From Bin34 sp963422415 (lineage in GTDB: Bacteria; Chloroflexota; Anaerolineae; Caldilineales; Caldilineaceae), in assembly GCA_963422415.1 (NCBI GenBank), contig OY729430.1, forward strand, positions 2,914,001 through 2,978,000: a DNA stretch of 64,000 nucleotides, written 5' to 3'. Positions 50,929-59,352 of this stretch are shown here, one piece after another. The notes beneath the pieces were generated by a model. It was given only the letters and a program-made list of their open reading frames with translations, was not told the DNA's origin and did no database searches. The position numbers were made by a program, and so were the translations under genes. How positions within the stretch are numbered: the first letter of the stretch is position 1; each line of letters opens with the position of its first letter.

Positions 50929-53900
50929 TGCGTCTTGCTCCTGGCTTGAGGGACCACAATCACCTGATCAGTACCTCCTCGCCCGAACGTCTCAGGCGCA
51001 TAGACCTCCGATGCAGTCGCTGGAGGCGCCAGAAAGATTCCTGCGGTAGTCGCCCGAGCTTCGATGTCGTACTCATATACGCCGCTTGGCAAATATGTGG
51101 TCACGGCCTGTGCACGTTCATCTAGCAGCTGCTGATGATCGTACCATGGCCTGTAATGCCAGATCCCAAGATGGGCAAGGGAATCCGAATTCGACCGAGG
51201 GGCCGTTCCGTCCAACGCCAAGTTGATCAGTTCAAGGCCCGCCGGGATGGGACTGATCAGGGATACGTGGTATCGAGGGCCAATGGCCACCATGGTGACG
51301 TGGATGCCTACCCGCGCCCCCAATCGCATATGCCAAACCCCATCTTCGTCCTGCCATACATCCGCGGGATCATCGAGGCCCCGATAGGATCGAAGCACCG
51401 TGAAACCCTGTTCCATCGGCTCCAGCAGGAGATCGGTGGGCACGTATTCCAAACCCAATCGATAGTACATGCGACCGGCGCCATCTCGCTGGAGGAGAAT
51501 TCGTTCGGGTTGTTCCTCGGCTAGCCAGGAATTGGGCAGCGCGGTCTGCCTGACGGTCAAGCTGCGCCCCGCGAATTTCTCGTTGTAGATCAACATGTCG
51601 TCCAACCAGACCCTGGCAAAGAAATCAGGGATGACATCTTCGAATTCGCGATAGTAGTCACGCATCGCCAAGATGACAAAGACATTGCTCTGCGTACTGC
51701 CCCAGTGACCGCGGTAGCGTCCCGCCAGCAGACCATTAACCAGCTTGGGCATCAAATCCGTCTCCGGCCGCGTCTTGATCAAAGCCTGCAGCAGCAGAGC
51801 CCCGGAGCGCTTGGAGGAATTCAGAATCAAGTGTCCCTCCTCTTCTCCGTAGTCACCGGTGGCCATGACCGCCTTTCCTGCGGTTTCGTCCACACGGTTG
51901 AGCAGGAAACTCCAAATTTTCTGAATTTCCTCTTCATTCCCGGGGGACATGCCGAGGACCTGGATACCCCAGGCCAAGGTCTCGGCCGACTGTACCTGCC
52001 AATCCAGACCGTTCACAATGCGCAAGGCAGCCCGAGGATCGACATCCCGTTGCAGAGCGCGGACATACAAGGCATACACCTCTATGAGGTCACGGGTGCG
52101 CTGGGAATAATGGGAAGGCATCTGGTGCTGGATCTGCACCAGATAGGACAAACCGTCCATCAAGGTCTGATCGCTCACCTCATATCCGGCAGCGCGGGCC
52201 TCCACCAATGCATGCAGGGCATAAACGGAGACGAAAGGCCACGACTCGGCACGCTGGCGTTCCCACTGCCAGAAAGGAAAACCCCCATCCCGATTCTGAT
52301 ACTCTTGCATCTGCAGAATGTCCGCCTGAACGGATTTGTCAATTTCCTGTCCCGACGGCAGATCCGGCAGTGCGAAGGCGGGCAGCACCTCGCGCAGGGC
52401 AGCGTTGGCCAGAATGCGAGAGGCCAGAGTCTCGGTACCGAACCACCTGCGGCCCTGTATGTCCAAGTAGCCATCCGTCAAAGTCTGGAGCAGAGTGGAC
52501 GACACGCTTATATTGAGGGCGCCGAACTCGGGATGGACATTGGCAGGCCATTGGAAGTTATGCAGGACAGCGTCATCTTCCACTGTGCCGTACGTGGCAA
52601 CCCCTTCCTTGGCGGCGGGTGTAAATACCGGGAATTCAGTCTGCAGGTGATCCTGCATCTGGTCGTTGAATACACTGGCCAGCACCTGTTGGGGCCCAGT
52701 CTGTGTCGCATCGGCGGGTCGGACCACCAGGCGTCGACTTTGGGCGGGCACGGTCAATGTCACGGCATCATAGCTCAGACCCTCCCGTTGGTGCGCCAGA
52801 GACAGCCCGTTGCTTTGCAAAAACAGCGTCACTTCCTGATCCAAGAGGGTCTGGTTTTCCAGCACCCATTGCAGATGGGCCGTGTCTCCGTAATTGAGAA
52901 ATCGGGGCAGCTGAGCCCGAATTTGCAACGGCAGCCGTGAAGTCAGGGTAATCTCGCCCAACCCGTATAATCGGGGCCCTGCTGTGGTCAGGACCACAAC
53001 CCGGTACCGCCCCACCAAGTCCGGCAAGTTCCAGGTGGCCGTGAACCTGCCTTGGGCGTCTGTGGTGCCGGCCGGTCGAAAAACAGCCAGGGGACTGAAG
53101 TCCCGACGTGCCGTGAGGACTTCAGCGCCGGCTTGGGCGTCCGATGCTTCCATGGACCAGAATGCAGCGTCACTCTCGGCCGCCATAGCCATTGCGTCCA
53201 TCTCCATGACTCCGCCCCCCTTTCCGAAGCCCAGCGGTCCGACGGCCTGACTCCGCGGCAGCAAATGGTCCATCAGCTGATAGGAGGCGAGATTTCGATA
53301 TCTATGTGGATAAAAAGTGGCTATGGGATTGCGGTACCGATATCCTGCCAAAGACAGGATGGCTTCGTCCACCGCCAAGAGCGTTATTTCGGCGTCCGCC
53401 ACCGGAGTGCCGGTAGCGTCCGTAACAAGTATTTCAATTTCCGCCGTGCTCCCGGGCGTCAGGTCCGCCAAGGCCAGCTCCATATTCAGGGTCAGTGCGC
53501 GAGAAACCGGCGGGATGGACAGGTCAACCGAGCCTTGAGCCCCCAAGGGGCGAGTCGATCCTGTCTCGTTCTCCAGCGGAACCGTGCCGGTTAGATAGAC
53601 CGATACAGTCAAATTGGGAAAGTGGCCGTCATCCGCAATCGGAATTTCCAGAACATGCTGGCTTTCCGTTATCTCCAGAGCTTCATAGGACAGAATGCCT
53701 CCTCGGTTTATCAGCATCGTGCCATAGGCAGGTAGGAAAGGAGATTGCAACAAGACCCGGGCCGTATCACCTGGTCCATAACGATCCCGGTCCGGCACCA
53801 ATGTAATTTCCGTATTTCCGATATCCAGCGTGGGCAACGGTGATGGCCCTACGGCATACCGTTGCAGCAGCGTTACATTTTCCCGACCAGCGCTGTCTCT

Positions 53901-56900
53901 CAAGGAGATTCGGAAATCCCACAAGCCGGTCTCGGTCAAGACAACAGGGCAGGTCACCGGATGTTGAGCCGAGATGACTGTGCACCGGACCTCGGTCTGC
54001 CGCTCTCGTCCCAAGGACAATGTCTTGTAGTCTGCACCTTGGCGCCAAGTTGCCAGTACGGTCACCTCTTGATCCGGCACAACCGCACCGTCTACGTCAA
54101 CCACCACCACGGAGAGAGTCTCGGCCTCGCCCGTGGTGAGGAGATAGGACTGGGTTTGGGCCCCCACATACAGGTTGGAGGGATGAATCAGAAATTCGTC
54201 CGAGATGGTGCGCGTCTGCTTCGAGATGTCTTGCACCGCAGCTTGGACATGCAACAGATATGTGACAGGGGATCCCGTTATCGACGGATTTATGTCAATT
54301 CCATGACGGCCTTGCACGGACAAGCGGCCATTGAGAATGGCCCCCCTTTCGCCATTCCTTCCCAATCCGAATTCAGGCAATGCCAAGCGATTCCAAGGAA
54401 CATGCTGCGATCCTCCAAAAGCGAAGCCGTCCCAGCCAGGCGGGGCATAATGCGCGGGATTGCCGGACACCTCCCATGCCACCTCTGCACTGGCCAGAGG
54501 ACCACCACCATAATATTGAGCCTGCACCTCCAACGGCACGGGGGTGTCCAAGAATTGAGGGCTCCCGTCCCTTGACAGGGACAGGTCAAATTCGGGCCGC
54601 CGAAACTCCTGAATTTCAAACTTCGTGCAGGCGTAACTCTCCTGCGACCGGCTCCAGTGGGCCGGCTGTTGCAGGCAGACTTGGCCACTGCCGGAATTGG
54701 CGTCAGCCGGAATTTCAAAGGTGAAATCAAGTGCCTCGCGGTCGTTCAAGGCAGCCGATCCCGTCCCGATTTCAATACCACGGGAGTCCCAGACTGTATA
54801 GAGCAGGGAGGCGCCCGACCGGCCGGCAAATTCCACGTCGCCATTCGGGTCCATGTCGATGCGGCGGAGCCAACCCTTGACATGCACCTCTTCGGTGGGC
54901 TTGTACAAATGCCGATCGGTAAACAAATGCCAGTTAAGAGGATTCGGTCTCCATCGACTGCCCCAGGAAGTTTCATCGTAGTGGTGGTAATAGGACCTAG
55001 GCAGTATTGCGGTGTTCGCATCCCGGCGGGCTTCAACGAAGTGCAACGCCGGAGATCCGGCCGATTCCCAATCCAGCGCAAAAAAGGCGTGACCTTCGTT
55101 GTCCGTCTCCTGCCGTTTGCCTTGCGGTTGCAATGTAAGAAGCGTTCCAGGGATGGGCTCTCCCGTTTCCAGATCGCTGGCTCGGACTACCAGCAGATTT
55201 TCATCTGCATATGCATCCAGATTGATGTTCGTGGCCTGTATCCATACCGCGTAGGTTTCGAGGAAGGTGGTCCAGTCAAACAGTTGAAACGGGGGAGTCA
55301 GGAAGACAACCAAATTGCCCTGGCCTTCAGGCAGGTAGGGAGCCAGATCCAAGTCAAGTCGAGTGAGGCCAGCAGCCGAATTCTCAAGCTCCAGCCACTC
55401 GTCGACCATCGGCTCGGCGCCAAACACGCGACGGGTGTTCCAAGAACGCCAAGCAAGACTGTCTCGGACCTCCAAATACTCGCCCCAGTCCTCCAGTTCC
55501 ACTGGGTAAATCTGAACCCGCACTCTATCTAGGTTGCGGGAATATACTGGGTAGACGCCGAGGTGGGCGGGAGACAGCACCTGCATCACACCAGGGTTCT
55601 GCAGCCATGCCTGATCTTCCCCTACACGGAACTGGATTTTCTGAGGTGCACCGAACGTCTGCCCAAACACGTCTCGTAGGCCAGGTCGCAAGTGCAGGGT
55701 ATAAATGGTGTTGGCCGTGCTCTGGCCCGATATTTCGATGCCGCCCCATGGATATACCCTCAACCTGCCGTCCAAGAGAGGCGGGGTTATGTCCACTTGA
55801 TCCGGTTTGAGCGATTCGACTTCCAGATCGTGATTGAAGTTCAGATAAAAGGGTTCGCCAGGTAGACAGGCATAGGCATCTCTACCCGACGCGGCACAGC
55901 TTTGGCCCACAATCTCAAGGCCGCCCAAGGTGCGGAACGTAAACAGTTCCCTGGCGGTGGCCGGCAACGGCCCTTCCGCGGAGGGAGCTCCTGCAGCCAC
56001 TTCCACCGTGACAGTGGTGTTCGGGGTGGCCTCTTGCAGAAGTTGCAGGACCACCGTGCGTTCGGCCTGCGCGCCATTCAGAAACCGCTGAAGCTCCACG
56101 GGGAGATCGAAGACATCCTGCCTGACGACAACAAATTCCATTTCCCGGCCGCCCGATTGCACCGAGAGAAAGGGCTTCAACCGGGCCATATCAATCGACT
56201 GGTTGAATTCTAGGGCAATGAAAGGACGCAAGGGCTGTACATCATTGACGGGATGACCTTGCACCAAGGCCAGCGGTGCAGTGCTGAAATTCCAGCTGAA
56301 GGGAAATTCCAACACCTCTCCTCTCCCCGCGGCGGAGAATCCGGCCGGCACTTCAACGTGGAATGTCGTTGCTCCGGGCAGCCGTCCTTCGGCTCTGAAC
56401 ATCAAGGTGCGGGTGCCTACCCAGATCCAGGTCCCGGGCACTTCGGGAGTCATGGAAACGGGCAGATCCAATTGCGCCAGTTCGGCCTGACTGGTCAGGG
56501 GCACCATGGGAAGAGAAAAGGTCATGCTGATGCTGGAGGCCCGGTCCACATCCTGAGACGGACTGTGGCGCACAACCTGAAGGACATGGTCCGCCAGCTC
56601 CTCGGCATACAATCCACTTAACTGTTCCTTGGCAGAAAAGGGCAAGGATTCCACGCCCTTGGCAGGAGGCGGATTCCGACGAACCACCGGCAGGGAAAGG
56701 GCGTCTTTTACCGCCCGGGGCGCCAGCGTCGGTACCATGTCAAAGAAGGCCGCCCCTTCTGCGGCGGTCAGAGGACTGACCGCGGCCTGAAGCGCATTGG
56801 CTGCGTCAGTGGAAGCGCCTCCGATGCGTTCCTCCAATGCAATTTGGAGTTCCGCATTCCAAGGAACTCCGCTTCCCGGGAAATCGTCCCGATAGGGAAC

Positions 56901-57017
56901 GATGACCAAAGGCCCAACGGCTTGGCGCGTAGCCAAGACCGGAGTGTCATTACAGGCAGTCAGCGTCAGAAGAGGACCCAGAAGACACAAGAAGGTGACA
57001 AGGATTTTCGAACGCAA
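50925..57017 (-). CDS. Alpha-2-macroglobulin-like lipoprotein lacking the thioester
   Basis: Bacterial macroglobulins are envelope protease traps. The 2030-residue product has a lipoprotein signal (ILVTFLCLLGPLLTLTAC, Cys22), many MG-type beta domains, MG2 near residues 700-800, a glycine/methionine-rich bait-like stretch near 1260-1290 (GKGGGVMEMDAMAMAAE) and an alpha/alpha-toroid domain with repeated helices after residue 1500. At the thioester position (codons 52436..52428, residues about 1528-1530) it reads FGTETLASR instead of GCxEQ, so neither Cys nor Gln is present. The start is TTG 57017, ten bases after GGAG; the frame is open to 57239 without a signal there. No pbpC partner is adjacent. 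Confidence 0.9.
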   Translation of the reverse strand: MRSKILVTFLCLLGPLLTLTACNDTPVLATRQAVGPLVIVPYRDDFPGSGVPWNAELQIALEERIGGASTDAANALQAAVSPLTAAEGAAFFDMVPTLAPRAVKDALSLPVVRRNPPPAKGVESLPFSAKEQLSGLYAEELADHVLQVVRHSPSQDVDRASSISMTFSLPMVPLTSQAELAQLDLPVSMTPEVPGTWIWVGTRTLMFRAEGRLPGATTFHVEVPAGFSAAGRGEVLEFPFSWNFSTAPLALVQGHPVNDVQPLRPFIALEFNQSIDMARLKPFLSVQSGGREMEFVVVRQDVFDLPVELQRFLNGAQAERTVVLQLLQEATPNTTVTVEVAAGAPSAEGPLPATARELFTFRTLGGLEIVGQSCAASGRDAYACLPGEPFYLNFNHDLEVESLKPDQVDITPPLLDGRLRVYPWGGIEISGQSTANTIYTLHLRPGLRDVFGQTFGAPQKIQFRVGEDQAWLQNPGVMQVLSPAHLGVYPVYSRNLDRVRVQIYPVELEDWGEYLEVRDSLAWRSWNTRRVFGAEPMVDEWLELENSAAGLTRLDLDLAPYLPEGQGNLVVFLTPPFQLFDWTTFLETYAVWIQATNINLDAYADENLLVVRASDLETGEPIPGTLLTLQPQGKRQETDNEGHAFFALDWESAGSPALHFVEARRDANTAILPRSYYHHYDETSWGSRWRPNPLNWHLFTDRHLYKPTEEVHVKGWLRRIDMDPNGDVEFAGRSGASLLYTVWDSRGIEIGTGSAALNDREALDFTFEIPADANSGSGQVCLQQPAHWSRSQESYACTKFEIQEFRRPEFDLSLSRDGSPQFLDTPVPLEVQAQYYGGGPLASAEVAWEVSGNPAHYAPPGWDGFAFGGSQHVPWNRLALPEFGLGRNGERGAILNGRLSVQGRHGIDINPSITGSPVTYLLHVQAAVQDISKQTRTISDEFLIHPSNLYVGAQTQSYLLTTGEAETLSVVVVDVDGAVVPDQEVTVLATWRQGADYKTLSLGRERQTEVRCTVISAQHPVTCPVVLTETGLWDFRISLRDSAGRENVTLLQRYAVGPSPLPTLDIGNTEITLVPDRDRYGPGDTARVLLQSPFLPAYGTMLINRGGILSYEALEITESQHVLEIPIADDGHFPNLTVSVYLTGTVPLENETGSTRPLGAQGSVDLSIPPVSRALTLNMELALADLTPGSTAEIEILVTDATGTPVADAEITLLAVDEAILSLAGYRYRNPIATFYPHRYRNLASYQLMDHLLPRSQAVGPLGFGKGGGVMEMDAMAMAAESDAAFWSMEASDAQAGAEVLTARRDFSPLAVFRPAGTTDAQGRFTATWNLPDLVGRYRVVVLTTAGPRLYGLGEITLTSRLPLQIRAQLPRFLNYGDTAHLQWVLENQTLLDQEVTLFLQSNGLSLAHQREGLSYDAVTLTVPAQSRRLVVRPADATQTGPQQVLASVFNDQMQDHLQTEFPVFTPAAKEGVATYGTVEDDAVLHNFQWPANVHPEFGALNISVSSTLLQTLTDGYLDIQGRRWFGTETLASRILANAALREVLPAFALPDLPSGQEIDKSVQADILQMQEYQNRDGGFPFWQWERQRAESWPFVSVYALHALVEARAAGYEVSDQTLMDGLSYLVQIQHQMPSHYSQRTRDLIEVYALYVRALQRDVDPRAALRIVNGLDWQVQSAETLAWGIQVLGMSPGNEEEIQKIWSFLLNRVDETAGKAVMATGDYGEEEGHLILNSSKRSGALLLQALIKTRPETDLMPKLVNGLLAGRYRGHWGSTQSNVFVILAMRDYYREFEDVIPDFFARVWLDDMLIYNEKFAGRSLTVRQTALPNSWLAEEQPERILLQRDGAGRMYYRLGLEYVPTDLLLEPMEQGFTVLRSYRGLDDPADVWQDEDGVWHMRLGARVGIHVTMVAIGPRYHVSLISPIPAGLELINLALDGTAPRSNSDSLAHLGIWHYRPWYDHQQLLDERAQAVTTYLPSGVYEYDIEARATTAGIFLAPPATASEVYAPETFGRGGTDQVIVVPQARSKTQ

Positions 57018-57157
57018 TATGTCTTGACTCCACTCAGAATTGGGAAAAGCGCCTCTCGCGTGGGCCGACACAGTAAATTGTAAAGCCAAACCGACGCTTC
57101 TTGCGTGACAGGAAAATCTCTGGAGCCGCCTGCTTCCAGCCCCAATCGGGAAAACGG

Positions 57158-57757
57158 CTACACCGAGGCCTCCTTGACATAGACGGAGATGGTCTGGATC
57201 CTGTCTCCGGCGACTACTGCCGACATGGGATCCCGGCACGAAATGCGATTCACCACATCCGCACCGTCTATCACTTCTCCGAAAATCGTGTGCTTGTGGT
57301 TCAAGTGGGGTGTCGGCACAAAGGTGATGAAAAACTGGCTGCCATTGGTGTGAGGCCCCGCGTTCGCCATGGCCAACAGGTACGGTTTGTCAAACACCAG
57401 CTCAGGAGCGAATTCATCCTGGAACCTGTATCCTGGCCCCCCTCGTCCGGAACCCGAGGGATCCCCGCCTTGGGCCATGAAACCATCAATGACTCGGTGG
57501 AAGGTGGTATCGTCGTAAAATCCGACCAGCGCCAGATACAGGAAATTGTTGACCGTGACCGGAGCCCTGTCGTTGTACAAGCGGATTGTAACCGCTCCCT
57601 GCTCAGTGTGCATCACAACCGTGTAATCCCGGTCCTTCTCGATTACCTGCGGCGGCGTTTGGGCAAACATTCCGTCTCGCTTGGCCGCATCCGCGTCCAT
57701 GTCAATTTCAATCCGATCTACCCATTGGCCCATTGGACCGTTGTCCTCTGCAGTCAT
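57158..57757 (-). CDS. Cyclophilin-type peptidyl-prolyl isomerase
   Basis: The 199-residue product has a full cyclophilin core: PVTVNNFLYLALVGFYDD, FHRVIDGFMAQGGDPSGSG near residue 90 (catalytic Arg, Phe, Met, Gln present), GYRFQDEF, LAMANAGPHTNGSQFFITFV near residue 138 and HTIFGEVIDGADVV. No signal peptide is evident, so it may be cytoplasmic, unlike its neighbour. ATG 57757 has AGGAG eight bases upstream; an extra 14 in-frame codons upstream were rejected. The extra N-terminal 45 residues are shared with the next gene, showing that they are paralogues. Confidence 0.92.
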   Translation of the reverse strand: MTAEDNGPMGQWVDRIEIDMDADAAKRDGMFAQTPPQVIEKDRDYTVVMHTEQGAVTIRLYNDRAPVTVNNFLYLALVGFYDDTTFHRVIDGFMAQGGDPSGSGRGGPGYRFQDEFAPELVFDKPYLLAMANAGPHTNGSQFFITFVPTPHLNHKHTIFGEVIDGADVVNRISCRDPMSAVVAGDRIQTISVYVKEASV

Positions 57758-57859
57758 GGATTTAGCTCCTTGCTTTTGAATCTCTGGGTCCACAATCACG
57801 ATACGAAGATATCCATTTCATGCCTTGTCGGCCTCCATGATGCACACCGCGGCAGGGGA

Positions 57860-59311
57860 TCAGGAACTTTCATTGTCTTGCTTCTCTGCCCGCGGTGTAG
57901 GGCGAGGTTCGGCGGGACCCGCCTCTCCGGCAAACACGTCTACTCTTTCCAGAACCACATCCGGATTCTCAAGCCATTGGGCCAGTGTTTCCCAACCTTG
58001 CACAAGGCCGCCGATGACCAGAGACTGGGACATTCCTTCAAGGGACATCTCGTCGGGTATCAGAATCAAGGCTCCTCCCTGCACCAAGTTGGGGTCCGTG
58101 AAGTCCGACAAATAAAAGAGCATACCTGCCCGGGGAGATTCCGTGACATGTCCTTGCCCACCAGGCAAGGTGTACCCCACCATGCCCTCCTGGGTACCGT
58201 CCAATACGCCCAGGAAGAAGACATGCGACTGAGGCGAATAAAAAACGGGCACTCTGTCAAAGAAGCCGATGTCGGCCAATACGGCGAAGTTGTTGACCGC
58301 CTCGAAGGCGTTCTCCGGAAACAGTTCCAAGATAATGGAACCATAATTGGACTCAAGCGTTACGCCATAGGGCTGTCCTCTCTCCAGCACCAAGTCAGGA
58401 GGCATATTGAACAGGCTCTTGCGCTCCACGGGCTCCAGAGCAGCCAAGGGCCGGGCATCCTCCTCCATGACTTGACTCGGAGCATAGGGGGTCGGCACAG
58501 GCGTCGGTTCCGGAGTGGAGGTCGGCACAGGCGTCGGGGCGGGAGCGGGCAATAGACTGTCGGCGCTCTCGTAAACCTCAATCGTTTCAACCATGTCCGC
58601 AGGCCCGCCTGCCTGCGGATCGCGCCTTGTAAGGCCATCCACTACAACTTGGCCTGAAATGACCTCCCCAAAAATGGTGTGGCGTTGATTCAGATGGAGA
58701 GTCGGCACGAAAGTAATAAAAAATTGACTTCCATTCGTAGCAGGTCCGGCATTCGCCATTGCCAGCAGATAAGGACGGTCGAACATCAGGTTGCCGACGA
58801 ATTCGTCTTGAAACCGGTATCCTGGTCCTCCGGTCCCCCTGCCAGTGGGATCTCCACCCTGAGCCATGAAGTCCTCCAACACCCTGTGAAAGATGGTGCC
58901 GTCGTAATAGCCCGTAAGCGCCAAATAGACGAAATTGTTGACCGTGACCGGAGTGCGGTCCGCGAAGAGCTGCACCACGATGTCACCGCCGCCAGTGCGT
59001 ATGACTGCGTAGTAGAAACGATCCTCCACCAGCACATGGGGTGGGGGGCTTTCAAAGAAACCCTCTCGCTGGGCCAACTCGGCTGGCATCGAGACGTTGA
59101 TCCGTTCCAGTGGGACGCCCAGATCGAACTCCAAGATGTTTCCGGCCGCCGCGTTGGAGCTTGGCTCCGCGACCTGTTCCGAGGCGGGCGGAATGATCTC
59201 TGCTTCCTCGGTCGACGAGGCGTTATTGCCACAGGCGGCCATCAGCAACAGGACGCCTAGCAACAGGACGCCGATCCAGGATTCAGCGTGATGTTTCCGT
59301 CTATGGTGCAT
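57860..59311 (-). CDS. Cyclophilin lipoprotein with a second, degenerate cyclophilin domain
   Basis: The 483-residue product starts with a lipoprotein signal (GVLLLGVLLLMAACGNN, Cys27), then a complete cyclophilin domain (FHRVLEDFMAQGGDPTGRG near residue 139; GPATNGSQFFITFVPT) , a Pro/Thr linker (PAPAPTPVPTSTPEPTPVPT, residues about 255-275), and a second domain that keeps the strand pattern (IILELFPENAFEAVNNFAVL) but reads VFYSPQSHVFFLGVLDG where the first has FHRV and AQGG, so the catalytic Arg and Gln are gone. The C-terminus is EKQDNESS. It is exported and membrane-anchored, and lies 102 bases upstream of the shorter cyclophilin. Confidence 0.9.
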   Translation of the reverse strand: MHHRRKHHAESWIGVLLLGVLLLMAACGNNASSTEEAEIIPPASEQVAEPSSNAAAGNILEFDLGVPLERINVSMPAELAQREGFFESPPPHVLVEDRFYYAVIRTGGGDIVVQLFADRTPVTVNNFVYLALTGYYDGTIFHRVLEDFMAQGGDPTGRGTGGPGYRFQDEFVGNLMFDRPYLLAMANAGPATNGSQFFITFVPTLHLNQRHTIFGEVISGQVVVDGLTRRDPQAGGPADMVETIEVYESADSLLPAPAPTPVPTSTPEPTPVPTPYAPSQVMEEDARPLAALEPVERKSLFNMPPDLVLERGQPYGVTLESNYGSIILELFPENAFEAVNNFAVLADIGFFDRVPVFYSPQSHVFFLGVLDGTQEGMVGYTLPGGQGHVTESPRAGMLFYLSDFTDPNLVQGGALILIPDEMSLEGMSQSLVIGGLVQGWETLAQWLENPDVVLERVDVFAGEAGPAEPRPTPRAEKQDNESS

Positions 59312-59352
59312 GGCAGTTCATCTCTACTTTCTCCATTGAGCAACAAGGTTCT

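Noticed and set aside
57018..57239. N-terminal extension of the macroglobulin gene
   Set aside because: The 74 extra codons precede the lipoprotein signal and would bury it; the TTG at 57017 has GGAG at ten bases.
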